A DNA stretch of 64,000 nt from Aromatoleum toluvorans (GCF_012910905.1 NZ_WTVN01000007.1:62001-126000); one strand, 5' to 3'; shown: positions 26,565-36,732, counted from the first letter of the stretch. Program-made: numbers and translations. Notes: generated by a model not told the origin, from the sequence alone.

Positions 26565-27425
26565 ATGAAGGACTTCGACGCTCAGGCACGCGCCTTCGGC
26601 GACCGGATCGAAGCCGAGATCGCCGACGGGCGTCTCAGCTTTCCCACCGCCATGGACGTTTCGCTGCGCATCAAGCGGCTCGCCGACAGCCCGGCCTCCT
26701 CGCTCGAGGAGATCGCCGCGGTCGCAAAGACCGAGCCGGTGCTCGGCGCCAAGACCGTGCGCATGGCAAACGCCGTCGCGCTCAACCCCTACGCCAGCCA
26801 GATCACCAACGTCGCCGATGCCGTCCGCCGCATCGGCCTTGCCTCGCTGCGCTGCCTCGCCTTCGCGGTGGCCGCCGAGCAGCTCGCCCAGGACCACCGC
26901 TCGCAGAAGATGCGCACCATCGCCTCCGGGCTGTGGATGCATTCGGTCGACGTCGCCGCCTGGTCCCACGCCCTCGCCCGCGAACTGCGCGCGGTCAATC
27001 CCGACACCGCGATGTTCGCCGGCATGATGGCCGACATCGGCCAGTTCCTGCTGCTCGCCCGTGCCGCCGACTACCCCGCGCTCGAAGACAACCTGCCCCG
27101 TTTCGCCGAGTTCGTGACCACCTGGAGCGCCCCCGTCGGCAAGGCCGTGCTCGAAGTGTTCGAGCTTCCCGAAACCATCCTCGACGCCTTCGACTGCAGC
27201 AACCCCTACGGCGGCTCCTGGCCCCCCGCAAACGTCGCGGACGTCCTTTTCGTTGCGAGCCTTGCGGTGGAAACGCCCAATCCCTTCGACAAGCTCCTCG
27301 GGCTGGATCACCGCGCCGGCCTCCGCGACGCGGCCCTGCACGGCATCGACCGGCAAAAGCTCGACCAGCTCCTCGACTCCGCCCGGGACGCCCGCCAGCT
27401 GATCCTCGCGGCCCTCTGCAACTGA
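26565..27425 (+). CDS. HDOD-domain protein
   Basis: 286 residues, nearly all one HDOD domain (about 20-230): LSFPTAMDVSLRIKRLADSPASSLEEIAAVAKTEPVLGAKTVRMANA then GLASLRCLAFAVAAEQL. Phosphodiesterase HD/GYP residues are not evident. HDOD proteins are signalling adaptors linked to chemotaxis, motility or c-di-GMP control. It lies near a chemotaxis receptor, and a second HDOD gene is 3.5 kb downstream. A G-rich hairpin (26451-26482) lies between it and the upstream gene. Confidence 0.85.
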   Translation: MKDFDAQARAFGDRIEAEIADGRLSFPTAMDVSLRIKRLADSPASSLEEIAAVAKTEPVLGAKTVRMANAVALNPYASQITNVADAVRRIGLASLRCLAFAVAAEQLAQDHRSQKMRTIASGLWMHSVDVAAWSHALARELRAVNPDTAMFAGMMADIGQFLLLARAADYPALEDNLPRFAEFVTTWSAPVGKAVLEVFELPETILDAFDCSNPYGGSWPPANVADVLFVASLAVETPNPFDKLLGLDHRAGLRDAALHGIDRQKLDQLLDSARDARQLILAALCN

Positions 27426-27616
27426 CGCCCCGGCACGCGTCAGGGCCGCCCCCGGACGGCTGCGGGCGGCCGGTCGATCGACGATTCGGGGCATTGTTCA
27501 ACGGTTTGCACCGGCACGCTGCACAGCAAGTTGTCATCGCGCCGCGCGGCGCATAACATTAACGATTCGACCGTCCCTCCAACGGCGTGCATACGCCCAG
27601 CTTGAGCAGGTACCCG

Positions 27617-27832
27617 ATGACCGAAGAAGCCTTCGACCAAGTCACCAGCCTGCAGATCCGGCTCACGGAGCTCCGCAACGAGCACCGCGACCTCGACGAC
27701 GCCATCTCGCGTCTGCAGGACTCCCCGCAGGAAGACGAACTGCTGCTGCGCCGCCTCAAGAAGCGCAAGCTCGCGCTCAAGGACCGCATCGCCGTCATCC
27801 AGCGCATGCTTGACCCCAACGAACTGGCCTGA
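27617..27832 (+). CDS. DUF465 (YdcH-like) small protein
   Basis: 71 residues, charged coiled coil: LQIRLTELRNEHRDLDDAISRL and LLLRRLKKRKLALKDRIAVIQRML, the DUF465 pattern. ATG 27617 has GCAGG upstream; an in-frame ATG at 27587 would add ten residues. Function unknown. Confidence 0.8.
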   Translation: MTEEAFDQVTSLQIRLTELRNEHRDLDDAISRLQDSPQEDELLLRRLKKRKLALKDRIAVIQRMLDPNELA

Positions 27833-27869
27833 GCCTCGCCCGCGCCAAGGACAGAAAGCCGCACGACAG

Positions 27870-29174
27870 ATGACCCAACCCAGGACCTTCGGCCCCGAAA
27901 CGCTCGCCCTGCACGCGGGCCAGTCACCCGACCCCGCCTTCGGCGCCCGCGCAGCCCCCATCTACTTCACGACGAGCTACGTTTTTCCGGACGCCGACCA
28001 CGCCGCCGCGCTGTTCAACCTCGAACGCCCCGGCCACGTCTACACGCGCATCTCGAACCCGACCAATGCGATGCTCGAAGAACGCATCGCGGCCCTCGAA
28101 GGCGGCATCGGCGCGATCGCCGTCGCGAGCGGACAGGCCGCGCTGCATCTCGCGATCACCACCCTGATGGGCGCCGGCGGCCATATCGTCGCCTCGCACG
28201 CCCTCTACGGCGGCTCGCACAACCTGCTCGCCTACACGCTGCCGCGCTTCGGCATCACCACCACGTTCGTCGATCCGCGCAACCCCGACGCCTGGCGCGC
28301 CGCAGTGCGCCCCGAAACGCGCCTGTTCTTCGGCGAATCGCTCGGCAATCCCGGCCTCGACGTGCTCGACATTCCCGCCATCGCGGGCATCGCCCACGCC
28401 CATCGCGTCCCGCTGCTGGTCGACGCCACCCTCGTCACCCCCTGCCTGCAGCGCCCGCTCGCGCTCGGCGCCGACCTCGTGCTGCACTCCGCGACCAAGT
28501 TCCTCGGCGGCCACGGCGTCGCGGTCGGCGGCCTGCTGGTCGACGGCGGGCGCTTCGACTGGGAAGCCTCCGGCCTCTTCCCGACGCTCACCGAACCCTA
28601 CGACGGCTTCCACGGCATGGATTTCGCCGAGGAATCGCCCGTCGCCGCCTTCCTGCTGCGCGCGCGGCGCGAAGGCCTGCGCGACTTCGGCGCCTGCCTG
28701 TCGCCGATGAACGCCTTCCAGATCCTGCAGGGGATGGAAACCCTGCCGCTGCGCATGCGCGCCCACGTCGCCAACGCGCGCGCGGTCGCCGAACACCTCG
28801 CAGCCCACCCGCTCGTCGCGCACGTCGCCTGGCCGGGGCTCGCCAGCCATCCGGATCACGCGCTCGCCGCCCGCCTGCTGCCCGACGGCGCCGGCTCGGT
28901 GCTGTCCTTCGAACTCCAGGGCGGCCGCGCCGCCGGTCGCGCCTTCATCGAAGGCCTGCGCGTGTTCTCGCACCTCGCCAACGTCGGCGACGCCAAGTCC
29001 CTGGTGATCCACCCCGCCAGCACCACCCACTTCCGCATGTCCGCGCAGGACCTCGCGGCCGCGGGCATCGGCGAAGGCACCGTGCGCCTGTCGGTCGGAC
29101 TCGAAAGCGTCGACGACCTCATCGAGGACCTCAACCGCGGCCTGTACGCCGCCAGCCGCGTCGTGCAGGGTTAA
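27870..29174 (+). CDS. metY: O-acetylhomoserine/O-succinylhomoserine sulfhydrylase
   Basis: 434 residues, a PLP enzyme of the Cys/Met metabolism family. The PLP lysine is K210 in [30 protein letters not shown] (61-79) and the active-site Tyr region are present. It makes homocysteine (or methionine precursors) from O-acylhomoserine and sulfide. Length and the [18 protein letters not shown] insert fit the O-acetylhomoserine (MetY) branch better than MetZ. It follows the DUF465 gene by 37 bases. Confidence 0.85.
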   Translation: MTQPRTFGPETLALHAGQSPDPAFGARAAPIYFTTSYVFPDADHAAALFNLERPGHVYTRISNPTNAMLEERIAALEGGIGAIAVASGQAALHLAITTLMGAGGHIVASHALYGGSHNLLAYTLPRFGITTTFVDPRNPDAWRAAVRPETRLFFGESLGNPGLDVLDIPAIAGIAHAHRVPLLVDATLVTPCLQRPLALGADLVLHSATKFLGGHGVAVGGLLVDGGRFDWEASGLFPTLTEPYDGFHGMDFAEESPVAAFLLRARREGLRDFGACLSPMNAFQILQGMETLPLRMRAHVANARAVAEHLAAHPLVAHVAWPGLASHPDHALAARLLPDGAGSVLSFELQGGRAAGRAFIEGLRVFSHLANVGDAKSLVIHPASTTHFRMSAQDLAAAGIGEGTVRLSVGLESVDDLIEDLNRGLYAASRVVQG

Positions 29175-29177
29175 GCC

Positions 29178-29987
29178 ATGGAACTGAGCGTCAACGACAC
29201 ACCCGCCTACGTCTACACCGGCGGGCGCCCCTTCGATCGCCGCCAGGCCGTCGTGGTCCTGGTCCACGGCGCCGGTCACGACCACAGCGTGTGGAACTAC
29301 CAGGCGCGCCAGCTCGCGCACCACGGCTTCTCCGTCCTCGCCCCCGACCTGCCCGGGCACGGGCGCTCGCAAGGCGCCCCGCTGCCCACCATCGAAGCCC
29401 TGGCGGACTGGATCGAGTCCCTGCTCGACGCCGCCGGCGTCGTGCACGCAGCCCTCGCCGGCCACAGCATGGGCTCGCTCGTCGCGCTCCAGGCGGCCGC
29501 GCAGGCTCCCGCACGCATCACGAAGCTCATCCTCCTCGGCAGCGTCGCCCCCATGCCCGTGGCGCCACCGCTGCTCGAAGCCGCCGCGCGCACGCGCGAT
29601 AGCGCGCACGCGATGATCAACCAGTGGTCCTACACGCCCGCCTCGCAGCTCGGCGCGAGCCCCGTCCCCGGCGTCTCGCTCACCGGCCTCAACCTGCGCC
29701 TGATGGAGCGCCAGCGCGACGGCGTGCTCGCCAACGACCTCGCCGCCTGCAACGCCTACCAGGGCGGCCTCGAAGCGGCAGGCCGCATCCGCGTTCCCTG
29801 CGCGATGCTATGCGGCGAGCGCGACCAGATGACGCCCCGGAAGGCCGTCAAGCCCTTGCAGGAAGCACTGGCCAACGTTCCCGGCGGTGCGCGTATGATA
29901 GTCATCAAAGGCGCGGGTCATGCGATGATGGCCGAAGCGCCCGATGCGGTCGGCGATGCCATGCGAGGCTTTCTCACCACCACATAG
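29178..29987 (+). CDS. Alpha/beta hydrolase
   Basis: 269 residues. Catalytic triad Ser97 (GHSMG), Asp216 (GERDQMTP) and His248 (GAGHAM). Oxyanion region LVHGAGHDHSVW near residue 30. It starts three bases after the metY stop, so the two are probably cotranscribed. MetX-like acyltransferases share this fold, but the protein is too short and lacks their motifs, so it is more likely an esterase or hydrolase of unknown substrate. Confidence 0.85.
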   Translation: MELSVNDTPAYVYTGGRPFDRRQAVVVLVHGAGHDHSVWNYQARQLAHHGFSVLAPDLPGHGRSQGAPLPTIEALADWIESLLDAAGVVHAALAGHSMGSLVALQAAAQAPARITKLILLGSVAPMPVAPPLLEAAARTRDSAHAMINQWSYTPASQLGASPVPGVSLTGLNLRLMERQRDGVLANDLAACNAYQGGLEAAGRIRVPCAMLCGERDQMTPRKAVKPLQEALANVPGGARMIVIKGAGHAMMAEAPDAVGDAMRGFLTTT

Positions 29988-30050
29988 GAACAACGACAGA
30001 GAAGCCCCGTTCGCTGCCGCACGACAAGATCCCCCCAACAGGAGAGAGAC

Positions 30051-30863
30051 ATGTCGCAGCAGATCGATACGGGTACGGCAGCAGAAGGTCCGGTGTTCCC
30101 CACGGTCCGCGAAGTCGATGCGGGCGCCCCCTTGCGCTGGATCGGCCGCGGAATCGGCGACCTCCGCGCCTGCCCCATCCCCAGCCTCTTCTTCGGCTTC
30201 TGTTTCGCGGCGATGGGCCTTCTCGTCACGATGGTGTTCGAGCACGCCTACGAATACACCGCGGCGATGACCTCGGGCTTCCTCCTGCTCGGCCCTTTCC
30301 TGGCGATGGGGCTGTACGAGCTCAGCCGGCAACGTGAACAGGGGCGGGCCTGCGCCCTGCTCCCCGCCCTCGCCGTGTGGCGGCGCAACGCCGGCAACAT
30401 CGGCATCTTCGCCATCGTTCTCGGCGTGATTTTCCTCGTCTGGGCCCGCGCCTCGCTCGTCATCTTCGCGCTCTTCTACACCAACGAGCTCCCCAACCTC
30501 AGCGGCTTCCTGAATCAGCTGGTGGCGTTCGAAAATCTCGAATTCCTGCTCGTGTACTTCGGTGTCGGCCTGATGTTCGCGTGCATCGTGTTCGCTGCGA
30601 GCGTGATTTCCGTCCCGCTGATGCTCGACCGCGACCAGGACGCGATAACCTCGATGCTCGCCAGCATCGCCGCCCTCGCCCGCAATCCCGGCGCCATGCT
30701 CGTGTGGGCATCGATCATCGTCATATTGACTTTGATCGGCTTTCTCAGCTTTCATTTAGGGTTGGTGGTATTGATGCCCGTCGTCGGTCACGCAAGCTGG
30801 CACGCCTACCGGGATCTTGTCGCACCTGCGGCGGACACCTCGTCCCCCGCACCCACACGCTGA
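30051..30863 (+). CDS. DUF2189 integral membrane protein
   Basis: 270 residues with six predicted membrane helices (about 45-65, 70-90, 118-145, 165-190, 215-235, 235-255). A conserved N-terminal block LRWIGRGIGDLRACPIPSLFFGFCFAAMG is typical of DUF2189. SD AGGAGAGAG precedes the ATG. Function unknown; relatives often lie near respiratory genes. Confidence 0.8.
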   Translation: MSQQIDTGTAAEGPVFPTVREVDAGAPLRWIGRGIGDLRACPIPSLFFGFCFAAMGLLVTMVFEHAYEYTAAMTSGFLLLGPFLAMGLYELSRQREQGRACALLPALAVWRRNAGNIGIFAIVLGVIFLVWARASLVIFALFYTNELPNLSGFLNQLVAFENLEFLLVYFGVGLMFACIVFAASVISVPLMLDRDQDAITSMLASIAALARNPGAMLVWASIIVILTLIGFLSFHLGLVVLMPVVGHASWHAYRDLVAPAADTSSPAPTR

Positions 30864-30885
30864 CGGCGCTTCACCAGACCTTGCC

Positions 30886-31749
30886 ATGCATTCTGCCCAG
30901 GAACTCGTTGCCAACGTCGTTACGCTCGCGTCACTGCCGACGGTATACCTGCACATCCGCGACGAACTCGACGCCCCGACCGGATCGGCAACGAGCGTGG
31001 CCCACGCCATCAGCGCGGATCCCGCGATCTCCTCCAGCCTGCTGCGCCTCGCCAACAGCGCCTTCTACGGCTACGGCGGCAGGATCGACACCATCACGCG
31101 CGCGGTGACGATCCTCGGCATCCAGCAGGTACACGACCTCGTGCTCGCCATTTCGGCCAGCGATGCCTTCTCCCTGTTCGCGCCGCAGCACCTCGACATG
31201 CCCCGCTTCTGGCGCGGCAGCGTCATGCGCGGGCTGGCCGCACGCGAGATCGGACGAAACCAGGGGATGATCGGCGTCGAGCGGCTGTTCGTGATCGGGC
31301 TACTGTCCGACATCGGGCACCTGGTCATGTACCAGACGATTCCCGAACTCACGCATGAAGCGCGCACCGTCGCCACCGCCAACCGCGAACCGCTGCACGA
31401 GGTCGAACGCCGCATCGCCGGCTGCGACCATGCGGAGGTGGGGGCCGCCCTGATGGCACAGTGGCGCCTGCCGACGACCTTCGTCGACATCATCGGCGCG
31501 CAGGGCAACCCGCGCCTTGCCGGCGACTATGTCTATGAAGCGGCCATGGTGCACGTGGCTGCGCGCATCGCCGAGGCCGATCAGGAAAACGAATCCAGCA
31601 CGGCCGCCGCCGAGCGCATCGCCCCCGTGATCTGGTCGCTGCTGGACATGGAACCGGCCAGCCTGCGGCGCATCCGCGAAAGCGCCGAACTCGACCTTTC
31701 CGCCTACACCGCGCTGTTTTTCCCCAACCTCGGCAACGCGCGCGCCTGA
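30886..31749 (+). CDS. HDOD-domain signalling protein
   Basis: 287 residues with an HDOD domain (about 10-210): LASLPTVYLHIRDELDAP, ISSSLLRLANSAFYGYGGRIDTITRAVTILG, and ERLFVIGLLSDIGHLVM. It is similar in layout to the HDOD gene at 26565 but clearly diverged. Its last 46 bases overlap the 3' end of the convergent hoxW gene. Confidence 0.85.
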   Translation: MHSAQELVANVVTLASLPTVYLHIRDELDAPTGSATSVAHAISADPAISSSLLRLANSAFYGYGGRIDTITRAVTILGIQQVHDLVLAISASDAFSLFAPQHLDMPRFWRGSVMRGLAAREIGRNQGMIGVERLFVIGLLSDIGHLVMYQTIPELTHEARTVATANREPLHEVERRIAGCDHAEVGAALMAQWRLPTTFVDIIGAQGNPRLAGDYVYEAAMVHVAARIAEADQENESSTAAAERIAPVIWSLLDMEPASLRRIRESAELDLSAYTALFFPNLGNARA

Positions 31750-32222
31750 ATCAGGCTGCGCCACCGCCCGGCGTCGGGTTCGCGCAGCAGTTCGCGCGCA
31801 AAGGCCAGCGCCTGCACCACCCCCTCCGCGGCCTGTTCCGACAGCCCCTCACCCAGTTCGAACCGCTCCGCGCGGACGCCCAGGATGAAAGCCGGCGGCG
31901 GCTCGCGCCCCTCGATACGCCGGAATACTGCCAGGATGGCGGAAGGCGCAAGCGCGTGCGAAAAGCTCGCGACGGGGACGCCGCCATCCGGCTCCGCGAA
32001 CCCGAAGGGCGCCTGCAGGCCGCACGCCGCGTCGATGAACAGCGCCAGGTCCGCATCACGCAACTCCAGCGCATGCTCGACCTGGAGCTGGAAATCATGA
32101 ACGACCCGGACCCCCGGCGGCAGTTCGGACTCCAACGCGTGCAGCAAGGCCGGCCCTGCAGCGTCGTCGCCGCGGGACTCGTTGCCGGTGACGAAAACGA
32201 CCAGCCTCACCGGATCAGTCAC
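31704..32222 (-). CDS. hoxW: HoxW, hydrogenase large-subunit maturation protease
   Basis: 172 residues from GTG 32222. VTGNESRGDDAAGPAL is the metal-binding N-terminal motif of the NiFe hydrogenase endopeptidases (GNxxxxDDxxG). It cleaves the C-terminal tail of HoxH after the NiFe centre is built. The start overlaps the hoxH stop by eight bases; a second GTG at 32210 is possible. Its last 46 bases overlap the HDOD gene from the other strand. Confidence 0.85.
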   Translation of the reverse strand: MTDPVRLVVFVTGNESRGDDAAGPALLHALESELPPGVRVVHDFQLQVEHALELRDADLALFIDAACGLQAPFGFAEPDGGVPVASFSHALAPSAILAVFRRIEGREPPPAFILGVRAERFELGEGLSEQAAEGVVQALAFARELLREPDAGRWRSLIQARALPRLGKNSAV

Positions 32223-33672
32223 GCACCACCCGGTCCAGCACCTCGCCGTTCGCCGCCGCCAGCTCCAGCACCAGCGGCATCTTGCCCAGCGCATGGGTCG
32301 CGCAGGACAGGCACGGATCGTAGGCGCGGATCGCCACCTCGATGTGATTGAGCAGCCCCTCGGTCAGCTTCCGCCCGTCCAGGTAGCGGCGCGCCACCTC
32401 CCGCACGGCCGTATTCATCGCCTGATTGTTGTGGGTTGTCGACACGATCAGGTTGCACATCGTCACGAGGTCGTCGTCACCAACCTGATAATGATGGATC
32501 AGGGTTCCGCGCGGCGCCTCGATGATGCCGACGCCCTCGTTTCCGCGCACGCCGTCCCCCATCAATGGCCCTTCGAGCAAATCCCCGTCGCCCAGCAGAT
32601 CGCGGATCACCTCGGCCGCGTGCAGCATCTCGATCATCCGCGCCCAGTGATACGCGAGCGTCGCCCTGACCGGCTCGCCCTTGCCGTAATCGATGAACTC
32701 GAGCCGCTCCGACTCTGCCAGCGGCGTCGGGATGAAGTCGCAGTTCTGCACCCGCGCAAGCGGCCCGACCTGGTACCAGCCCTCCTCCGGTCCCAGCTGC
32801 TCCAGGTAAGGGAACTTCATGTAGCTCCACGGCTTCACCTGCTCCCGGATCACGCTGCGGTAGGCCTGATCCGGCACCTGATCGAGCAGGATCTTTCCAT
32901 CCGCATCGCGAAAGCGCAGCGCCCCGTGATACAGGTCCATCCCGCCATCCGCTCGCACCAGGCTCATCAGCTTGGCCGGGAATCGCCCGAATTCGTCATA
33001 CAGCGCGGGATCGGCCTGGTGCAGCTGCTTCACCAGCGCGACCGCCGTGCGGCTCCACTCGACCATCCGATCGATGTCCGCACGCAGCGCGTCGCGGTCC
33101 TCGACTGCGAGGTGCCGGTTCATTCCGCCCGGCACCGAGCCGGTACCGTGGATGCGCTTGCCGGCGGTCGCCCGGATCACCTCCTGCCCGAATTTCCGCA
33201 GCAGCACCCCCTGGCGCGCGACCTCCGGGTGCGCCGCGGCCACCCCGACGATGTTCCGCTTGCCCACTTCGGAATCGAAGCCGAACAGCAGGTCCGGCGA
33301 GGACAGGTGGAAGAAGTGCAAGGCGTGCGACTGCAGGATCTGGCCGTAGTGCATCAGGCGCCGCAGCTTCTCGGCCGAGCGCGTGATCCGCGCGCCGAGG
33401 ACGCAGTCCATCGCCTTCGACGCCGCGAGGTGATGGCTGACCGGGCAGATGCCGCACAGGCGCTGCACCATCACCGGGACTTCCCAGTACGGACGCCCCT
33501 GGATGAACACCTCGAAGCCGCGGAATTCCACGATATGGAGCCGCGCCTCGCGCACGTGATCCTCCTCGTCGAGGAGCAGCGTCACCTTGCCGTGCCCTTC
33601 GACCCGCGACACCGGGTCGATCACCACCCGTCGCAGGCGCTCCCTGTCGGCGGCCGTTTCAAGCGAATCCAT
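32215..33672 (-). CDS. hoxH: HoxH, NiFe hydrogenase large subunit
   Basis: 485 residues. NiFe ligands: N-terminal [10 protein letters not shown] and C-terminal DPCLSCATH; the tail after CATH ([13 protein letters not shown]...) is the peptide removed by HoxW. It belongs to the NAD-reducing (group 3d) hydrogenases and is cytoplasmic. It oxidises H2, or makes it to dispose of electrons. Operon order is F-U-Y-H-W. Confidence 0.93.
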   Translation of the reverse strand: MDSLETAADRERLRRVVIDPVSRVEGHGKVTLLLDEEDHVREARLHIVEFRGFEVFIQGRPYWEVPVMVQRLCGICPVSHHLAASKAMDCVLGARITRSAEKLRRLMHYGQILQSHALHFFHLSSPDLLFGFDSEVGKRNIVGVAAAHPEVARQGVLLRKFGQEVIRATAGKRIHGTGSVPGGMNRHLAVEDRDALRADIDRMVEWSRTAVALVKQLHQADPALYDEFGRFPAKLMSLVRADGGMDLYHGALRFRDADGKILLDQVPDQAYRSVIREQVKPWSYMKFPYLEQLGPEEGWYQVGPLARVQNCDFIPTPLAESERLEFIDYGKGEPVRATLAYHWARMIEMLHAAEVIRDLLGDGDLLEGPLMGDGVRGNEGVGIIEAPRGTLIHHYQVGDDDLVTMCNLIVSTTHNNQAMNTAVREVARRYLDGRKLTEGLLNHIEVAIRAYDPCLSCATHALGKMPLVLELAAANGEVLDRVVRD

Positions 33673-33680
33673 GCAAGACC

Positions 33681-34235
33681 TCAATCGAAATGCAGCAAAG
33701 GGTGAGGCAGGCGCGGCGTGCGACCGCCGATCAGGTCGGTCAGGAAGGTCCAGATCGCGTCGCCCGAAGGCGGGCATCCCGGAATGAAGTAATCGACCCG
33801 CACGACCTCGTGGATCGGGTGCACGCGGTCGAGCAGCAGCGGCAACTCGGGATCGTCGGGAACGCCCCCGTCCTCGACCCCGTCGCGCTTCACGTACACC
33901 TGCTGCAGGCAGTCGCCCAGGTCGAGATGATTGCGCTGCGCCGGCAGCCCGCCATTGATCGCACAGGCCCCCACCGCCACCAGCGTCTTGCAGTTGCGCC
34001 GGAACTCGCGCAGGACGTGGACGTTCTCCGCATTGCACACGCCGCCCTCGATCAGCCCGATGTCGCAAGGCCCGCAATGTTTGATGTCGGTCAGCGGCGA
34101 GCGGTCGAACTCGACGACCTTAGCGAGGTCGAGCAGGCGCTCGTCCATGTCGAGAAACGACATGTGGCAGCCGAAGCAACCGGCCAGCGAAGTCGTCGCA
34201 ACGCGCACGCGCGGCATGGGGATGCTGTCGCTCAT
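33681..34235 (-). CDS. hoxY: HoxY, NiFe hydrogenase small subunit
   Basis: 184 residues, no Tat signal, so cytoplasmic. Cys residues for the proximal 4Fe-4S cluster: SLAGCFGCHMSFLD, EGGVC, GACAINGG and PGCPPSGDAIW. Its ATG overlaps the hoxU stop (ATGA). It forms the hydrogenase module with HoxH. Confidence 0.92.
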   Translation of the reverse strand: MSDSIPMPRVRVATTSLAGCFGCHMSFLDMDERLLDLAKVVEFDRSPLTDIKHCGPCDIGLIEGGVCNAENVHVLREFRRNCKTLVAVGACAINGGLPAQRNHLDLGDCLQQVYVKRDGVEDGGVPDDPELPLLLDRVHPIHEVVRVDYFIPGCPPSGDAIWTFLTDLIGGRTPRLPHPLLHFD

Positions 34236-34936
34236 TCGCCCTTCTCCATCGCGACCGTGCTGATCGACGCCCGATCGTACTTGCGCTCGCCGATCGGTAC
34301 GGCGAACCCCACCCGCTTGCGCAGGATCACGCCCACGGGACAGATATCCGCGGCCCGGTCGGTCACCGCGAAGTCCGTGTCGGCGAGCCGCCCCGACTCC
34401 GCATTCACGACCAGATGCTTGTGAATGCCGCGATCGGTCAGCGCAAACACCCCCTTGCCGTCCACATCGCGCGACGCCCGCACGCACAGCTCGCAGAAGA
34501 TGCAGCGGTTGAAGTCGAGCAACACGTCCGGATGCGACGCATCGACCGGCCGGTCCGGGAAGAAATGCGCGAAGCGCGCGCTGCTCATGTCCAGTTCGTA
34601 CGCCAGCGCCTGCAACTGGCAGTTGCCGCTCTTCTCGCACGACGGGCAGAAGTGGTTCCCTTCCACGAACAGCATCTGCAGCAGCGCCCGCCGCTCGCCA
34701 TTGATCTCCGGCGTATTGCTCTCCACTTCCATGCCGTCCCGCGCCGGCAGCGCGCAGGACGACACGTGACGCCCGCCCACCTTCACGATGCACAGCTTGC
34801 ACGAACCGTGCGGCGGGAAATCCGGGTGCCAGCACAGGTGCGGAATGTAGCGTCCGGCCGCGCGCGCGGCCTGCAGAATCGTCTGACCGTCCTCGAACGG
34901 CACCGGCTGCCCGTCGAACAGGAATGTCCCGCCCAT
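34232..34936 (-). CDS. hoxU: HoxU, diaphorase iron-sulfur subunit
   Basis: 234 residues, like the N-terminal part of NuoG. 2Fe-2S ferredoxin motif (HLCWHP, GSCKLC, SSCALPA), His-Cys type cluster (HFCPSCEKSGNCQLQ) and CIFCELCVRA. It carries electrons between HoxF and HoxHY. Two bases separate it from hoxF. Confidence 0.92.
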   Translation of the reverse strand: MGGTFLFDGQPVPFEDGQTILQAARAAGRYIPHLCWHPDFPPHGSCKLCIVKVGGRHVSSCALPARDGMEVESNTPEINGERRALLQMLFVEGNHFCPSCEKSGNCQLQALAYELDMSSARFAHFFPDRPVDASHPDVLLDFNRCIFCELCVRASRDVDGKGVFALTDRGIHKHLVVNAESGRLADTDFAVTDRAADICPVGVILRKRVGFAVPIGERKYDRASISTVAMEKGE

Positions 34937-34938
34937 CG

Positions 34939-36732
34939 CTACACCTCCTCCCGCCTATCGAGATGCGCCGCCGGGTCGTCACGACCGGTCATGCGGCGCG
35001 CGGTCTCCAGCGCCGCATCCAGGTCGAACGCCGGTTTGAAGTCGAGCGATACCAGGCGCCGCTCATACGCCGGGCGGAACTTGAGCAGCGTGTCGATCAC
35101 CGGATTCGGCGCGCTGGACCCCAGCCCGCAATGGCTGGCATTCTTCAGCAGCCGGTCCAACCACTCGATGTCGGCCAGATCCATCTTCGCCCCCTTCCCG
35201 CTCGCGAGCTTGTCCATGTAGCCCTTGAGCAGGGCCGTTCCGACGCGGCACGGCGTACAGAATCCGCAGCTCTCGTGCGCAAAGAAATGCACGAAGTTGC
35301 GCGCCATCTCGAACGGATCCCGCCTCCCGTCGAACACCATGAAGGCCCCTGCCGTCGGCACATCCTCGAACGCGATGCGCCGATGGAACTCGTGGCTCGC
35401 GATCGTCACCCCCGACGCCCCTCCCACCTGCACGACCTGTGGATCGTGCGCCCCGCAGTCCTCGAGCACATGCTCGATGGTCACGCCGAAGGGGTATTCA
35501 TAGACGCCGGAGTACGCGCAGTCGCCCGAAATCGAAAGCAGCTTCGTGCCGGTCGACTGTGGCGTCCCCGTCGCCGCGAATGCGGCCCCGCCCTGCAGCG
35601 CGATCAGCGTCGTCTTCGCGAGCGTCTCGACGTTGTTCACGACGGTCGGGCGTCCGAGGTAACCGTGCGTCACCGGGAACGGCGGCCGGATCCGTGGCGT
35701 CCCGCGCTTGCCTTCCAGCGATTCGAGCAGCGCCGTTTCCTCGCCGCACACGTAGGCACCCGCGCCGAGGTGGATGTCGATGTCGAAGTCGAATCCGCTT
35801 TCGCCCAGGATCCGCGCTCCCAGCAGCCCCGCGGCGCGGCGCACGGCCAGCACCGCCCGCAGATGCTTCAACAGATAGCGATACTCGCCGCGCAGGTACA
35901 GCAGCCCCTGCCGCGCGCCGGTCGCCCACGCGGCCAGCGTCATGCCCTCGATCACCCGGTCGGCCTGGCTGGCCAGCAGGACGCGATCCTTGAACGTGCC
36001 CGGCTCTCCCTCGTCCGCATTGCAGACCACGACCTTGTCGGCCCCCGGCGCATCGCGGCACGCGCCCCACTTCACCGCCGTCGTGAAACCCGCCCCGCCG
36101 CGCCCGCGCAGACCCGAAACGCGCATCTCCTCGAGCCAGCCATTCCGCCCGCGCTTCATCGCCGCCTGCAAGGCCGATCCGGGAACGAAATCCGCGCCGA
36201 GCAAGGCGCCACGGCGACGGATGTTGTCATCGACGCGGAAGAATTCCGCAGGCCACGCGGCGAGCGGCGTCCCCGCGTGCACCAGCGCCGCGATGCGTTC
36301 CACGCGCGCCTCGTCGAGCCGCGTCACCGCCACCCCATTCACCAGGATCGCCGGCCCCTGATCACCCATGCCGGTACAGGACGTGATATCGACGCTCGCT
36401 TCGCCTCCCGGCGACACCTGTCCCGGCGACACCCCCAACCGGCGACATAGGCGCTCCATCAACGCACGGCTGCCGAGCATCCGGTCGATGATATTGTCGG
36501 AAAACAGGATGCGGAAACGGCCGACGGGCTCCGTGTGCAGGAAGCTGTAGAAGCCGGCAACGCCCTCGACGCGCGACCGTGGCAACTCCAGCAAGCCGGC
36601 GATGCGGGTCAGCGCAGCCGCCGGCAGATAGCCAATGGCGTCCTGCGTTTCGACAAGAACCTGCAGCAGTTGCGACGGCTCGCGCCGATGGCGCTCGACC
36701 GCCTGTGCTGCTACCCGCTCGGCATCATGCAT
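34939..36732 (-). CDS. hoxF: HoxF, NADH-binding diaphorase subunit
   Basis: 597 residues: a NuoE-like N-terminal domain (about 1-155) fused to a NuoF-like domain. FMN/NAD loops [16 protein letters not shown] and [19 protein letters not shown]; 4Fe-4S motif ESCGFCTPCRVG plus a later Cys (ASHCGLG). In the NuoE-like part only one of the four usual 2Fe-2S cysteines remains (TSCTGMGDQG; the first pair reads FSDNIID), so that cluster is probably absent. It is the first gene of hoxFUYHW; hyp maturation genes are not in the window. Confidence 0.92.
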   Translation of the reverse strand: MHDAERVAAQAVERHRREPSQLLQVLVETQDAIGYLPAAALTRIAGLLELPRSRVEGVAGFYSFLHTEPVGRFRILFSDNIIDRMLGSRALMERLCRRLGVSPGQVSPGGEASVDITSCTGMGDQGPAILVNGVAVTRLDEARVERIAALVHAGTPLAAWPAEFFRVDDNIRRRGALLGADFVPGSALQAAMKRGRNGWLEEMRVSGLRGRGGAGFTTAVKWGACRDAPGADKVVVCNADEGEPGTFKDRVLLASQADRVIEGMTLAAWATGARQGLLYLRGEYRYLLKHLRAVLAVRRAAGLLGARILGESGFDFDIDIHLGAGAYVCGEETALLESLEGKRGTPRIRPPFPVTHGYLGRPTVVNNVETLAKTTLIALQGGAAFAATGTPQSTGTKLLSISGDCAYSGVYEYPFGVTIEHVLEDCGAHDPQVVQVGGASGVTIASHEFHRRIAFEDVPTAGAFMVFDGRRDPFEMARNFVHFFAHESCGFCTPCRVGTALLKGYMDKLASGKGAKMDLADIEWLDRLLKNASHCGLGSSAPNPVIDTLLKFRPAYERRLVSLDFKPAFDLDAALETARRMTGRDDPAAHLDRREEV

